DNA of 64,000 bases from Brucella tritici. GTDB lineage: Bacteria; Pseudomonadota; Alphaproteobacteria; Rhizobiales; Rhizobiaceae. The notes below the pieces were generated by a model. That model had not been told where the DNA came from. It was given only the letters and a program-made list of their open reading frames with translations, and made no database searches. Made by a program: the position numbers and the translations under genes. Each line of letters opens with the position of its first letter. The stretch's first letter is position 1. This document shows positions 53,505-63,901 of the stretch, piece after piece. The DNA lies in the NCBI RefSeq assembly GCF_902825325.1, contig NZ_CADEAR010000011.1, forward strand, positions 124,001-188,000, read 5' to 3'.

Positions 53505-53675
53505 CCCTTCGAGACGGCGCTGCGCGCCTCCTCAGGATGAGGGTGGAGCGTAATCAATGAGCCTCGACGAACGGCACGCGGCGTTTGCGAGCCGGTAGCG
53601 ACAGATCCATTCTGAAATACTCTTCAAGCACCAACGCCCTCACCCTGAGGAGGCGCGCAGCGCCGTCTCGAAGGG
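53505..53675. repeat. Perfect 32-bp inverted repeat, family C pair
   Basis: Positions 53505-53536 and 53644-53675 are exact complements over 32 bases, spaced by 107. Each arm has CCCTTCGAGACGGCGCTGCG with CGCCTCCTCAGG. The pair lies between the heparinase-like gene and purH. Related, less perfect copies are at 15318-15416. It may end the rsmB-heparinase transcript or is a paired dispersed repeat. The rest of 53487-53828 holds the purH promoter and no gene. Confidence 0.8.
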
Positions 53676-53828
53676 TCGAGGGTCAATGGGATCGAATGCG
53701 GAGCAAGAAATACCTCTTCACCGTTCTTTTCCGGCCTTTTGCGGTAGGATTCTCGGCGCGTCTGTGTTAGGGCGAGCCGTCCACTTTCCTGAACGCATCC
53801 GTTTCAGCAACGAAGAGACCAACTCCCT

Positions 53829-55445
53829 ATGGCTGTCAGCTCCAAGCATATTCCCGCTCCCGATCTTCATCGGGTGCGCCGCGCCCTCCTTTCTGTTTCC
53901 GACAAAACCGGCCTGATCGATTTCGCCAAAGCGCTTCACGCGCAGGGTATCGAAATCCTCTCGACAGGCGGCACCGCCAAGTCGATTGCCGCCGAAGGCA
54001 TTCCGGTGAAGGATGTATCCGAAGTAACCGGCTTTCCGGAAATCATGGACGGGCGCGTCAAGACGCTGCATCCGGCAGTCCATGGCGGCCTGCTCGCCGT
54101 ACGCAATGACCCTGAACACGTCGCGGCCATGGAAGAACACGGTATTGGCGGCATCGATCTTGCTGTCATCAATCTTTATCCGTTCGAGGAAGTCCGCTTC
54201 AAGGGCGGCGACTACGACACCACCGTCGAGAACATCGACATTGGTGGCCCGGCGATGATCCGCGCTTCGGCCAAGAACCATGCCTATGTCGCAACGGTCG
54301 TTGATCCTGCCGACTATGCCGACGTCGTCGCCGAACTCGAAAAGAACAAAGGCTCCCTGCCGCTCGCCTTCCGCAAGAAGCTTGCCGCAAAAGCCTTCTC
54401 GCGCACGGCAGCCTATGATGCAGCCATTTCCAACTGGTTTGCCGAAGCAATCAACGAAGAAACCCCGACCTACCGCTCGGTCGCAGGCAAGCTGCATTCC
54501 GTCATGCGCTACGGTGAAAACCCGCACCAGACGGCTGGCTTCTATCTTACCGGCGAACAACGTCCGGGCGTCGCCACCGCGACCCAACTTCAGGGCAAGC
54601 AGCTCTCCTACAACAACATCAACGACACCGATGCGGCTTTTGAGCTGGTGGCCGAATTCGATCCTGCCCGTACCGCAGCCGTCGCCATCATCAAGCACGC
54701 CAATCCGTGCGGCGTGGCGGAAGCCGCAACGATCAAGGAAGCCTATCTCAAGGCGCTTGCCTGCGATCCGGTTTCGGCCTTTGGTGGCATCGTTGCGCTC
54801 AACCAGACACTCGATGAGGAAGCCGCTGAAGAGATCGTGAAAATCTTCACCGAAGTCATCATCGCACCGGATGCCACCGAAGGCGCACAGGCCATCGTCG
54901 CAGCCAAGAAGAACCTGCGTCTGCTCGTGACCGGCGGCCTGCCAGACCCACGCGCAAAGGGCATTGCCGCCAAGACCGTTGCCGGTGGTCTGCTGGTCCA
55001 GTCGCGCGACAACGGCGTGGTCGATGATCTCGATCTCAAGGTCGTTACCAAGCGTGCGCCGACCGAAGCCGAGCTCAACGATCTGAAATTTGCTTTCCGC
55101 GTCGGCAAGCATGTGAAGTCGAACGCCATCGTCTATGTGAAGGACGGCGCAACGGTCGGCATCGGCGCAGGCCAGATGAGCCGCGTGGATTCGGCCCGCA
55201 TCGCAGCCCGCAAGGCTGAAGATGCTGCCGAAGCCGCAGGTCTTGCAGAACCGCTCACCAAGGGCTGCGTGGTCGCGTCCGATGCGTTCTTCCCGTTTGC
55301 CGACGGTCTGCTGTCCGCCGTTCAGGCCGGTGCAACCGCCGTCATCCAGCCGGGCGGCTCCATGCGGGACGACGAAGTGATCGCCGCCGCCGACGAACAT
55401 GGCATCGCCATGGTCATGACCGGCATGCGCCACTTCCGACATTAG
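53829..55445 (+). CDS. purH: Bifunctional AICAR formyltransferase / IMP cyclohydrolase
   Basis: 538 residues, last two steps of IMP synthesis. The N-terminal cyclohydrolase is an MGS-like fold ([43 protein letters not shown]). The formyltransferase part has the catalytic KHANPCG motif and [13 protein letters not shown] near the end. GAAGAG lies before the ATG. It is alone on the plus strand, followed by a family B repeat and a strong terminator. Confidence 0.97.
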   Translation: MAVSSKHIPAPDLHRVRRALLSVSDKTGLIDFAKALHAQGIEILSTGGTAKSIAAEGIPVKDVSEVTGFPEIMDGRVKTLHPAVHGGLLAVRNDPEHVAAMEEHGIGGIDLAVINLYPFEEVRFKGGDYDTTVENIDIGGPAMIRASAKNHAYVATVVDPADYADVVAELEKNKGSLPLAFRKKLAAKAFSRTAAYDAAISNWFAEAINEETPTYRSVAGKLHSVMRYGENPHQTAGFYLTGEQRPGVATATQLQGKQLSYNNINDTDAAFELVAEFDPARTAAVAIIKHANPCGVAEAATIKEAYLKALACDPVSAFGGIVALNQTLDEEAAEEIVKIFTEVIIAPDATEGAQAIVAAKKNLRLLVTGGLPDPRAKGIAAKTVAGGLLVQSRDNGVVDDLDLKVVTKRAPTEAELNDLKFAFRVGKHVKSNAIVYVKDGATVGIGAGQMSRVDSARIAARKAEDAAEAAGLAEPLTKGCVVASDAFFPFADGLLSAVQAGATAVIQPGGSMRDDEVIAAADEHGIAMVMTGMRHFRH

Positions 55446-55453
55446 GGCTTCTA

Positions 55454-55500
55454 CGCATTATCCTGCGCAAAACCGCTTCGCACTTTTGCTGGAAATGCTC
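55454..55500. repeat. Dispersed repeat, family B, copy 2
   Basis: Shares CGCATTATCC, GCAAAACCGCTTCGC and CTTTTGCTGGAAAT with 19164-19210. Here too it begins within ten bases of a stop codon. Confidence 0.65.
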
Positions 55501-55525
55501 TAACTCCTTATAAAAAAGCACTTAT

Positions 55526-55562
55526 CGAGGCCCCGGAACCAACCATTCCGGGGCCTCGTTTT
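55526..55562 (+). terminator. Terminator of purH
   Basis: CGAGGCCCCGGAA (55526-55538) and TTCCGGGGCCTCG (55546-55558) form a perfect 13-base stem followed by TTTT. Confidence 0.92.
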
Positions 55563-55632
55563 CATTGAGTTTCATATTGTTTCGTTTAAATTCGTTTTCA
55601 GCATAGACCGGATCAACGGAGGAGCCCGCCCC

Positions 55633-57132
55633 ATGACGCAGTTTATCGGTTCCATCGACCAGGGAACCACGAGTTCGCGTTTCATCATTTTCGACAGGCA
55701 GGGCGATATCGTCGCGAGCGATCAGCGCGAACATGAGCAGATTTATCCGAAGGCGGGCTGGGTCGAACACAATCCGATAGAAATCTGGCGCAACACACAG
55801 CATGTCATTGCCGCCGCACTCAAAAAGGCAAAGCTGAAGGCGAGCGATATCGCTTCCGTCGGCATCACCAACCAGCGCGAAACCACCCTGCTCTGGGACA
55901 GACAAACCGGTGCGCCGCTCTATAATGCGGTTGTCTGGATGGATACGCGTACCGACGAACTTGTGGCCCGTTATACAAAGGAGGGCGGCGCAGACCAGTT
56001 GCGCGCCAAGACTGGCCTGCCGATCTCAACCTATTTCTCCGGCCTCAAGCTGCGCTGGATACTCGATCACGTTCCGGGTGCGCGTGAAAAAGCCGAAGCC
56101 GGAGACGCTCTTTTCGGGACCATCGACACATGGCTGGTCTGGAACCTCACCGGCGGCACCGATGGCGGCATTCACATCACCGATGCGACCAATGCGTCTC
56201 GAACTCAGCTCATGGACCTTTCGACGCTGAAATGGGACGAGGGCATCCTCCGTCTGTTCGATATTCCGTCGGCCTGCCTGCCGGAAATCCGCTCTTCGAG
56301 CGAGGTCTATGGCGAAATCACCGTACCCTCACTTTCCGGCGTCAAGCTTGCGGGCATTCTGGGCGACCAGCAGGCAGCACTCTTCGGTCAGGCCTGTCTG
56401 GAACCGGGCGAAGCCAAGAATACCTACGGCACTGGCTGCTTTATGCTCATGAACACCGGCGAGAAACTGGTGCCCTCCAATTACGGCTTGCTGACCACGG
56501 TCGCCTACAAGCTTGACGGTGCGAAGCCGGTCTATGCGTTGGAGGGTTCGATTGCCATTACCGGCGCTCTGGTGCAGTGGCTTCGCGACAATCTCGGCAT
56601 CATCAGGAACAGCGGCGACATCGAAACCCTGGCGCGGACGGTGGAAGACAATGGCGACGTCTATTTCGTTCCGGCCTTTTCCGGCCTCTTTGCACCGCAC
56701 TGGCAGGACTCAGCGCGCGGTATCATCGCCGGCCTCACCCGCTTTGCCAACAAGGGCCACATCGCGCGCGCGGCTCTGGAGGCGAGCGCCTATCAGGTCC
56801 GCGAAGTTCTGGAAGCCATGGTCAAGGATTCCGGCGTCGAGATCACGGAGCTGCGCGCCGATGGCGGCATGACCATTAACGACCTTCTCATGCAGTTCCA
56901 GTCCGACATTCTGGATGTGCCGGTCGTGCGCCCGAAAATCATCGAGACGACGGCGCTGGGTGCTGCCTATGCGGCCGGGCTTGCCGTCGGCTACTGGAAA
57001 TCCACGCAGGATATCGTGGAAAACTGGCAGGTGGGCCATCGCTGGCATCCGCGAATGTCATCGGAGGAAAGCACGCGCTTGTTCAACGCGTGGGAAAAGG
57101 CCGTGCAACGTTCGCTCGGCTGGGTCGAGTAA
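55633..57132 (+). CDS. glpK: Glycerol kinase
   Basis: 499 residues, FGGY kinase family. [18 protein letters not shown] is the phosphate-1 loop; [15 protein letters not shown] and [14 protein letters not shown] (here [14 protein letters not shown]) bind glycerol; [12 protein letters not shown] and [15 protein letters not shown] bind ATP. It makes glycerol 3-phosphate. GGAGGAG precedes the ATG. The usual partner genes glpF and glpD are not beside it. A family A repeat follows. Confidence 0.96.
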   Translation: MTQFIGSIDQGTTSSRFIIFDRQGDIVASDQREHEQIYPKAGWVEHNPIEIWRNTQHVIAAALKKAKLKASDIASVGITNQRETTLLWDRQTGAPLYNAVVWMDTRTDELVARYTKEGGADQLRAKTGLPISTYFSGLKLRWILDHVPGAREKAEAGDALFGTIDTWLVWNLTGGTDGGIHITDATNASRTQLMDLSTLKWDEGILRLFDIPSACLPEIRSSSEVYGEITVPSLSGVKLAGILGDQQAALFGQACLEPGEAKNTYGTGCFMLMNTGEKLVPSNYGLLTTVAYKLDGAKPVYALEGSIAITGALVQWLRDNLGIIRNSGDIETLARTVEDNGDVYFVPAFSGLFAPHWQDSARGIIAGLTRFANKGHIARAALEASAYQVREVLEAMVKDSGVEITELRADGGMTINDLLMQFQSDILDVPVVRPKIIETTALGAAYAAGLAVGYWKSTQDIVENWQVGHRWHPRMSSEESTRLFNAWEKAVQRSLGWVE

Positions 57133-57143
57133 ACAGCGCTCCA

Positions 57144-57189
57144 GAGCATGTCTCCCGAAAGTGGAAACCGGTTTCGGGATAAAGACATA
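57144..57189. repeat. Palindromic repeat, family A
   Basis: GCATGTCTCCCGAAA at 57146 and TTTCGGGATAAAGACAT at 57172-57188 pair over the ends and enclose GTGGAAACCGG. It lies between the convergent glpK and MFS genes. Confidence 0.7.
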
Positions 57190-57244
57190 CGTAAAAACAA
57201 ACAGACAGAGTATTTTCAATGATTCAATCAAAACAGGAAATACT

Positions 57245-58621
57245 CTATCCGTCAGCGGGATATGGCGTTTTGGCCGTCAATATCAAGCCGGCTAAAAAAA
57301 ACAGGATAAGCACCGACATTCCCATCGCCGATGAAGATGTAAGTGCCGTAACACTTGCCACCAGGAAGGGCCCCATAAAGCTGGTTGCCCTTCCCGACAG
57401 GGCGTAGATTCCGAAATACCGGCCTGCGTCTGCGGGATTGATACTGCGGGCGAACCATGATCGCGACGATGCCTGTACCGGACCGAAGGCCAGTCCCAGC
57501 ATGATGCCATAAATCAGAAAAACCTGTTCTCCCGGCATGGCAAACAATTTATCCGAGGGAGTGTTCTCAACGGCGACAAGACCAAACAGCAAAGAATGGC
57601 TTCCCGTCGAGACGAACCCGATGGAAGCCAGCAACAGCAGAGCCACGGAGATCATGACGACGACCTTGGAACCGAAGCGCGAGTCCATCCAGCTGGCTAT
57701 CAGGCAGCTGAAAATCGCTATCACAATGGTGAACATACCGTAGAGACCGATCTCGGTGATCGACCAGTGGAACAAGGAGGCGGCATAGCCTGCCCCCATA
57801 ACAGTCATCGAGTTCACGCCGTCCTGATAAATCATCCGGGCAACTAGAAACCGCGCGATCCCTGGATGCTTGCGCACTTCACTCAGAGTGGACCGCAATT
57901 CGGACAGGCCGCTGCCGATTGCCTGCTTCAGCGGTTTTCCCCGCGCCTGATCGGGTGTGAACAGAAACATCGGCAGAATGAACACCAGATACCAGATGGC
58001 TGAGAGCGGCCCCGTAATGCGGGCGTCCTCCCCCTGCACCGGATCGAGTCCGAACAGAGGCGTCATACCGATAACCGTTTTGCCGGTTTCAGGTGACGCG
58101 GAAAGACAAAGGACAACAAAGAACAGAACGATCATGCCGCCCAGATAGCCGAGCCCCCAGGCAAGGTTCGACACCCTTCCAATATGTTCGCGAGGCACCA
58201 GACGCGGCATCATGGAATCGTTGAAGACGATGGAAAATTCCGCCGAGATCATGGCGATGCTGAAAGCAAGGAGCACCCAGAACATGTTCGCCCCCGGCAC
58301 TGCAAACCAGAGTGTCAGAAGGCTCACAATCTTCAGGACAGCGAAAAAGCCAATCCACGGTTTGCGCGCGCCGGTCTGATCGGCAATCGAGCCGAGAACG
58401 GGGGAGAGAATGGCGATAACGAAGCTGGCGGCAGCGACACCATAGCCCCATGCGATCTGACCGTCATGCGCCGTGGCTGCCATGCGCGATATGAAGTAAG
58501 GGCCGAAGATGAACGTCACAACGACCGTAAAGAAAGGCTGAGCGGCCCAGTCGAAGAAAATCCAACCCCATACACCGCGCCGCGAGGCATAGCCGCGCGC
58601 AGTCAGAACCTGATCGCTCAA
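57245..58621 (-). CDS. MFS transporter, UMF1 type
   Basis: 458 residues from a TTG at 58621, preceded by AAGGAAAGAG. About 12 membrane spans. GVWGWIFFDWAAQPFFTVVVTFIFGPYF at the N terminus, in part WGWIFFDWAAQPFF, is the mark of the UMF1 (Atg22-like) family, and DQTGARKPWIGFF is the loop after span 2. Atg22 in yeast exports amino acids from the vacuole; the bacterial substrate is unknown. It stands between glpK and the glutamate dehydrogenase gene and shares no operon with either. Confidence 0.87.
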   Translation of the reverse strand: MSDQVLTARGYASRRGVWGWIFFDWAAQPFFTVVVTFIFGPYFISRMAATAHDGQIAWGYGVAAASFVIAILSPVLGSIADQTGARKPWIGFFAVLKIVSLLTLWFAVPGANMFWVLLAFSIAMISAEFSIVFNDSMMPRLVPREHIGRVSNLAWGLGYLGGMIVLFFVVLCLSASPETGKTVIGMTPLFGLDPVQGEDARITGPLSAIWYLVFILPMFLFTPDQARGKPLKQAIGSGLSELRSTLSEVRKHPGIARFLVARMIYQDGVNSMTVMGAGYAASLFHWSITEIGLYGMFTIVIAIFSCLIASWMDSRFGSKVVVMISVALLLLASIGFVSTGSHSLLFGLVAVENTPSDKLFAMPGEQVFLIYGIMLGLAFGPVQASSRSWFARSINPADAGRYFGIYALSGRATSFMGPFLVASVTALTSSSAMGMSVLILFFLAGLILTAKTPYPADG

Positions 58622-58775
58622 TTGCTCTTTCCTTCCCCCGGACCAGAAGCAGTTTCCGACTACAGCATCATGCGTCCAAATGGACGCACAGCGCTCTAAA
58701 GACCGGCCAGTCGATCGGATGCTTCTCTTTTATTAGCAAGATCATATAACCCGAAAGGCGTGAGCAAAAGAAACA

Positions 58776-58801
58776 AAAAGGGCGACCGAAGCCGCCCTTT
58801 T
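58776..58801 (-). terminator. Terminator of the NAD-glutamate dehydrogenase gene
   Basis: AAAAGGGCG (58776-58784) and CGCCCTTTT (58793-58801) form a perfect 9-base stem, loop of eight; T-rich on the minus strand after it. Confidence 0.85.
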
Positions 58802-58822
58802 GCAAGATTATGTCGTTGTTTT

Positions 58823-61800
58823 CTACTGTGCCAGATCGGACATCAGGCCCGCTGCAACCGCCAGTCGCGAGACTGTCAGGTCACCACCTTCCGTCAGCGC
58901 CACCATACGGCTCTTCACCTGCTCGATGCGCGCGCCATCGGCAGCAAACCAGGCTGCTGCCGGGTCCTTCTCCTTGGCAAAACGCTTGAGCGCCGCAATG
59001 GTGATGCCGCGTGCGGCCTGCGTGATCGTATCGCTTGCTCGTGACAGAGCAAGCCCGTCATAATAGTCCGTGACGGGGATGGAGCGCGCGGCTTCCTCGA
59101 TGCGTCCGATGCGGAAAGCTTCCGAAACACCGAAATAGGTCTTGGCGGTTACCACCCGGTCGGCATCGGCCAGATGCGCGATCAGCGCAATGTCCGGCAT
59201 GATGCCTGCAAGCTGCAGATTGGCAAGACGCTGGGCCAGCTTTTCCGGTGCACCCTTTTCCACGAAAGCAGCCTTGTCGGCCTGCAGCGTGCTTTTCAGA
59301 TATTCCGGCATCAGACCGTCGAAACGCGGTTCCAGCTCGGCACGTGCCCTGGTGATCGTATCCACCAGTTCCGTCAGGTTGGCGCGTGTCGTGTCGTTGC
59401 GCAGCACCCAGGCCGTCGTCGCCTGCAACATTTCGCCGACGAGATGGTAGAACTGGTTCTGCACATCGCCCGGCACCTTGCTGTCGAGTGCATCGATGGC
59501 ATCATAGATCGTATCTATATCGAAACCGTCACGCACCGCCACATAGGCGCGGACGATATCGGCAGGCGACTTGCCGGTCGTATCGGCCAGACGGCTGATG
59601 AAGGTGATACCGCCACGATTGATGACATCGTTTGCCAGCAAAGTAGCGACGATTTCACGGCGCAGGCGATGACCGGAGATTTCCTCGGCATAAGTCTTGG
59701 TCATGCGCTTCGGGAAATAGCCGAACAGCAGCGACTGGAAGTAGGGCTCGTCCGGAAGCTGGCTTGCCACCAGATCGTCCGACAGCGACAGCTTGGCATA
59801 AGCAAGCAGAACCGCCAGTTCCGGGCGTGTCAGCGGCTGGCCCGCCTTCTGGCGTTCAGCCAGAAGCGCATCGGACGGCAGATACTCGACCTTGCGATCA
59901 AGAAGCTTGCGATTTTCGAGTTCCGCCATGAACCGCGCCTGATAGGGCAGCTCTGCCAGACCCTGCCTCTCGCTGAGCGAAAGTGCCAGCGGCTGCAGAT
60001 AGTTGTTGCGCAGAACGAGTTCCGACACATCATCGGTCATGCTGACCAGAAGCTTGTTGCGTGCCGGGCGCTTGAGATTGCCCGAACGCATGGCAGCGGC
60101 CAGAGCGATCTTGATATTGACCTCGACGTCCGAGCAGTTGACGCCTGCCGAATTGTCGATGGCGTCCGTATTACCGCGACCGCCTGCCAGCGCATATTCG
60201 ATACGCCCGCGCTGCGTTACGCCAAGATTTGCACCTTCGCCGATCACCCGTGCACCAACTTCCGAACCGGTGATCCGGATCGCATCATTGGCGCGGTCGC
60301 CTACCTGCGCATCCGTTTCAGCAGACGAGCGGATATAGGTGCCGATACCGCCGAACCAGAGAAGATCGACCTTCGATTTCAGGATCGCGGTCATGATTTC
60401 CTGCGGCGTGCCGGAGGTCTTTCCAAGGCCGATGACTGCCGCTGCTTCCGGCGAGAGCGTAATCGTCTTCTGGCTGCGGCTATAAATGCCGCCGCCAGCC
60501 GAAAGCTTGGAACGGTCATAATCCTGCCAGCTCGAGCGCGGCAGTTCGAACAGACGCTTGCGCTCGGCAAAACCGTCGGCTGGAACCGGGTTCGGATCGA
60601 TGAAGATGTCGCGATGGTCGAACGCAGCCACCAGCCTGATCTGCTCGGAAAGCAGCATGCCGTTGCCGAACACATCGCCCGACATATCGCCCACACCGGC
60701 AACCGTGAATGGTTCGGTCTGGATGTCCATGTCGAATTCACGGAAATGCCGCTTCACGGCTTCCCACGCGCCGCGCGCGGTGATGCCCATGCCCTTGTGG
60801 TCGTAGCCGGCGGAACCGCCCGAAGCGAAAGCATCGTCCAGCCAGAAATCATGCGCCTGGCTGATGGCGTTGGCCGTATCGGAGAAGGTGGCCGTGCCCT
60901 TGTCGGCAGCAACGACGAAATAAGGATCGTCATTGTCATGGCGCACGACTTCCGCCGGCGGCACGACATGATTGTCCTCGATATTGTCGGTGACGGACAA
61001 AAGCGTGGAGATGAACACCTTGTAGGCATCGCGACCGGCTTCGAACACTGCATTGCGATCGCCACCGACCGGCAGACGCTTCGGATAGAAGCCGCCCTTG
61101 GCGCCAACAGGGACGATTACCGCATTCTTGACCTGCTGTGCCTTCACGAGGCCCAGCACTTCAGTGCGATAATCCTGCGCGCGGTCCGACCAGCGCAGAC
61201 CACCACGGGCGACAGCGCCAAAGCGCAGGTGCACGCCTTCCACTTCCGGCCCATAGACGAAGATTTCGCGATAGGGGCGCGGATTCGGCAGGCCTTCGAC
61301 AAGGCGCGGATTGAGCTTGAAGGCAAAGGTGACGCGTGGCTTGCCTCCAGCATCCGGCTGATAGGCATTGGTGCGCAGCGTCGCTTCGATCAGATTGCGG
61401 AAACGGCGCAGGATCTGGTCGTCGTCGATGCTCGGCACGCCGAGCAATGCGGTCTCGATGGCATCGACCAGCTTCTTTTCAGCCGCATCACGCCGCTTGG
61501 CCGAGGGGTTGAAGCGCAAATCGAACAGCGAATAAAGATCGCTGGCGATTTCCGGGTAACGGTTCAGTGCTGCTGCGATGAAACCTTGCGAATAGGCAAT
61601 GCCTGCCTGTTGCAGATAACGGCCATAGGAACGCAGGATCATGATCTGGCGTGCCGTCAGGCGCGCGGTCTGCACCAGTGCGTTATAGCCGTCATTGTCA
61701 GCCAGACCGTCCCAGACATTGCGGAACACATCTTCCAGCATCTCGCCATCGTCGGAAAGATCGACCGGCGCGCCATAGGCATTCACGAGCTGCATGTCGT

Positions 61801-63613
61801 GCACGTAAACGGCTGCACCGTCCTTGCCAGCATGCGGCAGATCGATGGTCTGCTCGCTGACGACGCGGAAGCCCATGTTTTCCAGAAGCGGCACACGCTG
61901 CGACAGCACAACCGGCGCACCGTGATGATAAAGCTTCAGCGAAACCGCATCAGGACCATCAGTGCGATAACGATAGAAGTCCACGAAAAGCGGAGCCTCT
62001 GCGCTCAAGCCAGCGATGCGCCCTGCATCGACCAGCGCTTCCGGCGCCGTGAAGATTTCGCGGTAGGACGGCGGGAAGCTTGCAGCAAGTGCGACGGTCT
62101 TCGCGTCCGCGCTGTCGGAGCTTTCACGTACGGCATCGTCCCATGTGCGAACGATGGAACGCACTTCCGCTTCCAGCGCTTCGCGATCCACATGCGGCGT
62201 GGAGCGCTCATGACGCCGGATGACAAACTGAACGCGCGTCAGGCCATTCTGCAGGAAGACCGGGTGGAATTCGAAACTGTCGCCGCCATAGACGTCGACC
62301 AGATAATGACCGATCTTCTCGCGCACGACCGAGTCGTAACGGTCACGCGGGATATAGACCAGCACGGTGGCAAAACGGCCAAAGCGATCGAGACGCGGAA
62401 CGGCACGCACGCGCGGACGCTCGCCGAGAGCCAAAATCAGTTCGGCATTGGCCGTCAGGCTTTCCACATCGATCTGGAAAAGCTCGTCGCGCGGATATTC
62501 TTCCAGCACGTTGATGAGCGCCTTGCCCGAATGATCCTCGCGGTTGAAGCCCAGATGCTTGATGACGGCATCGGCTTTGGAGCGGATGAACGGAATGCCT
62601 GCGACCGAACTCGTATAGGCAACCGAGGTGAAGAGACCGACCAGGCGCAATTCGCCGATGGCCTCGCCCTTCTCGCCGAATATCTTCACGCCGACATAAT
62701 CGAGATAGGAGCGACGATGCACCAGCGAAAGCGAATTCGCCTTGGTAACGATCAGCGGTTCGTTGCTGTCGAGGAATTCGGTTACCTCGCGCGGCGTGAC
62801 CGTATCGTCGTCATCCTTGCGCAGGACGCGGACTTCATTGTCGTTGAGGATGCCGAGCGTTTCCTTGACCGGAACCAGTTCGCGCTTGTCGCCCTTGCCC
62901 TTGAAGGTCAGTTCGCGAAGGCCGAGGAAGATGAAACGGTCGTCGCGCAGCCATTCGAGAAACGCGATGGCTTCCGGCATGGCCGGATCGCTCGTCATTT
63001 CGGAAACGCGCTTGTAATCGGCAATTGCGCCATCGAGGCGCGCGAGCATCGGCTTCCAGTCGCTGACAGCGGCACGAACCTGTCCGAGCACGCGCTTGAT
63101 GGCGGCAGTCAGGTCGGCCTTGGCCTGCTTGTTGAGGGCTGGAAGATGAATCTGTACCAGGCTGACGCGCTCAACGCCCTTGGCAGGAGCAAGCTGCGAT
63201 GCTTCGCCCAGAATGACCAGCTCGTCCTTTTCGCGCGCAATATCCAGAACCGGATGCACGACCATGAAAATCTGGCTGGCATGATCGTTCAGCTCACCCA
63301 TGATGGAATCGAGCAGGAACGGCATATTGTCGTTGACGATGGTGATGACGCTCACCGGGCGACCGTGGCGTTCGATACCGTTATCGACGCTGATGATGCT
63401 CTTGCCCTTGCGATAGGATTCGAGGGCGGCATAGCCGTGACGGGCTGAACTGTCGAGAGCGGCAGCGTCGTAAGCGGCCAGATCTTCTGGCGGCGCCCAT
63501 TCGAAGAGAAGCTGCGAGAAGGCCGTAAGCGCCTTCGACTTTCCTCCCTTCTTCTCCTCCTTGCTTGCCTTGGAACCTTTAACCTTGCTCGACCGATCCT
63601 GCTTTGCAGTCAC
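58823..63613 (-). CDS. Large NAD-specific glutamate dehydrogenase (L_180 type)
   Basis: About 1596 residues from a GTG at 63613, which has AGGAG seven bases upstream; ATGs at 63631 and 63649 lack such a site. It converts glutamate to 2-oxoglutarate and ammonia with NAD. The first 700 residues carry ACT-like regulatory regions typical of the family. The catalytic core is in the middle: RFGAVARGGLRWSDRAQDYR, VKNAVIVPVGAKGGF with the active Lys, and FGNGMLLSEQIRLVAAFDH. EGANLGVTQRGRIEYALAGGR is the NAD-site block (core EGANLGVTQRGRIEYA). The C-terminal 500 residues are helical. It would feed amino acid carbon to the TCA cycle. Confidence 0.95.
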   Translation of the reverse strand: MTAKQDRSSKVKGSKASKEEKKGGKSKALTAFSQLLFEWAPPEDLAAYDAAALDSSARHGYAALESYRKGKSIISVDNGIERHGRPVSVITIVNDNMPFLLDSIMGELNDHASQIFMVVHPVLDIAREKDELVILGEASQLAPAKGVERVSLVQIHLPALNKQAKADLTAAIKRVLGQVRAAVSDWKPMLARLDGAIADYKRVSEMTSDPAMPEAIAFLEWLRDDRFIFLGLRELTFKGKGDKRELVPVKETLGILNDNEVRVLRKDDDDTVTPREVTEFLDSNEPLIVTKANSLSLVHRRSYLDYVGVKIFGEKGEAIGELRLVGLFTSVAYTSSVAGIPFIRSKADAVIKHLGFNREDHSGKALINVLEEYPRDELFQIDVESLTANAELILALGERPRVRAVPRLDRFGRFATVLVYIPRDRYDSVVREKIGHYLVDVYGGDSFEFHPVFLQNGLTRVQFVIRRHERSTPHVDREALEAEVRSIVRTWDDAVRESSDSADAKTVALAASFPPSYREIFTAPEALVDAGRIAGLSAEAPLFVDFYRYRTDGPDAVSLKLYHHGAPVVLSQRVPLLENMGFRVVSEQTIDLPHAGKDGAAVYVHDMQLVNAYGAPVDLSDDGEMLEDVFRNVWDGLADNDGYNALVQTARLTARQIMILRSYGRYLQQAGIAYSQGFIAAALNRYPEIASDLYSLFDLRFNPSAKRRDAAEKKLVDAIETALLGVPSIDDDQILRRFRNLIEATLRTNAYQPDAGGKPRVTFAFKLNPRLVEGLPNPRPYREIFVYGPEVEGVHLRFGAVARGGLRWSDRAQDYRTEVLGLVKAQQVKNAVIVPVGAKGGFYPKRLPVGGDRNAVFEAGRDAYKVFISTLLSVTDNIEDNHVVPPAEVVRHDNDDPYFVVAADKGTATFSDTANAISQAHDFWLDDAFASGGSAGYDHKGMGITARGAWEAVKRHFREFDMDIQTEPFTVAGVGDMSGDVFGNGMLLSEQIRLVAAFDHRDIFIDPNPVPADGFAERKRLFELPRSSWQDYDRSKLSAGGGIYSRSQKTITLSPEAAAVIGLGKTSGTPQEIMTAILKSKVDLLWFGGIGTYIRSSAETDAQVGDRANDAIRITGSEVGARVIGEGANLGVTQRGRIEYALAGGRGNTDAIDNSAGVNCSDVEVNIKIALAAAMRSGNLKRPARNKLLVSMTDDVSELVLRNNYLQPLALSLSERQGLAELPYQARFMAELENRKLLDRKVEYLPSDALLAERQKAGQPLTRPELAVLLAYAKLSLSDDLVASQLPDEPYFQSLLFGYFPKRMTKTYAEEISGHRLRREIVATLLANDVINRGGITFISRLADTTGKSPADIVRAYVAVRDGFDIDTIYDAIDALDSKVPGDVQNQFYHLVGEMLQATTAWVLRNDTTRANLTELVDTITRARAELEPRFDGLMPEYLKSTLQADKAAFVEKGAPEKLAQRLANLQLAGIMPDIALIAHLADADRVVTAKTYFGVSEAFRIGRIEEAARSIPVTDYYDGLALSRASDTITQAARGITIAALKRFAKEKDPAAAWFAADGARIEQVKSRMVALTEGGDLTVSRLAVAAGLMSDLAQ

Positions 63614-63631
63614 GTCGGATACTCCTGTCAT

Positions 63632-63901
63632 GATGGCAATGCGCGCCAAACTAGCAGATTAGGCATTGGTTTCGATGGCAATTCGTTGAAAATAACGAAA
63701 AATTTCCCGGAAAGTCAGAAAGACCGTATTTAATCCATTTAATTTGGAACAAAACTTCGAAAACTTCCCGCGAAATTTCGGAATATGCCAGCGGATTTCT
63801 CCGCGAGGTTCAAAAGCCCCCCCAAAAGAGCGAAGCAGCAGGCCGACTTCGCCACATTTCAGACTAAAGTTGCTGATGATTCTGAAAAAATAAACGGCCG
63901 G
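63632..63901. other. Gap upstream of the glutamate dehydrogenase gene
   Basis: About 0.27 kb. AT-rich around 63690-63770, likely the glutamate dehydrogenase promoter. CGGGAAATTT-like blocks recur near 63704 and 63768 (TTTCCCGG and TTCCCGCG with GAAATT). No gene seen. Confidence 0.45.

Noticed and set aside
53690..53828. Riboswitch in the purH leader
   Set aside because: I could not find conserved purine, ZTP or guanidine aptamer cores; only ordinary leader sequence is visible.
53718..55442. 574-codon minus-strand frame
   Set aside because: Antisense to purH; no ribosome binding site or family features.
59174..63448. 1424-codon open frame on the plus strand
   Set aside because: Fully antisense to the NAD-glutamate dehydrogenase gene, whose motifs are clear; composition is Arg/His/Ile-rich and lacks any domain.
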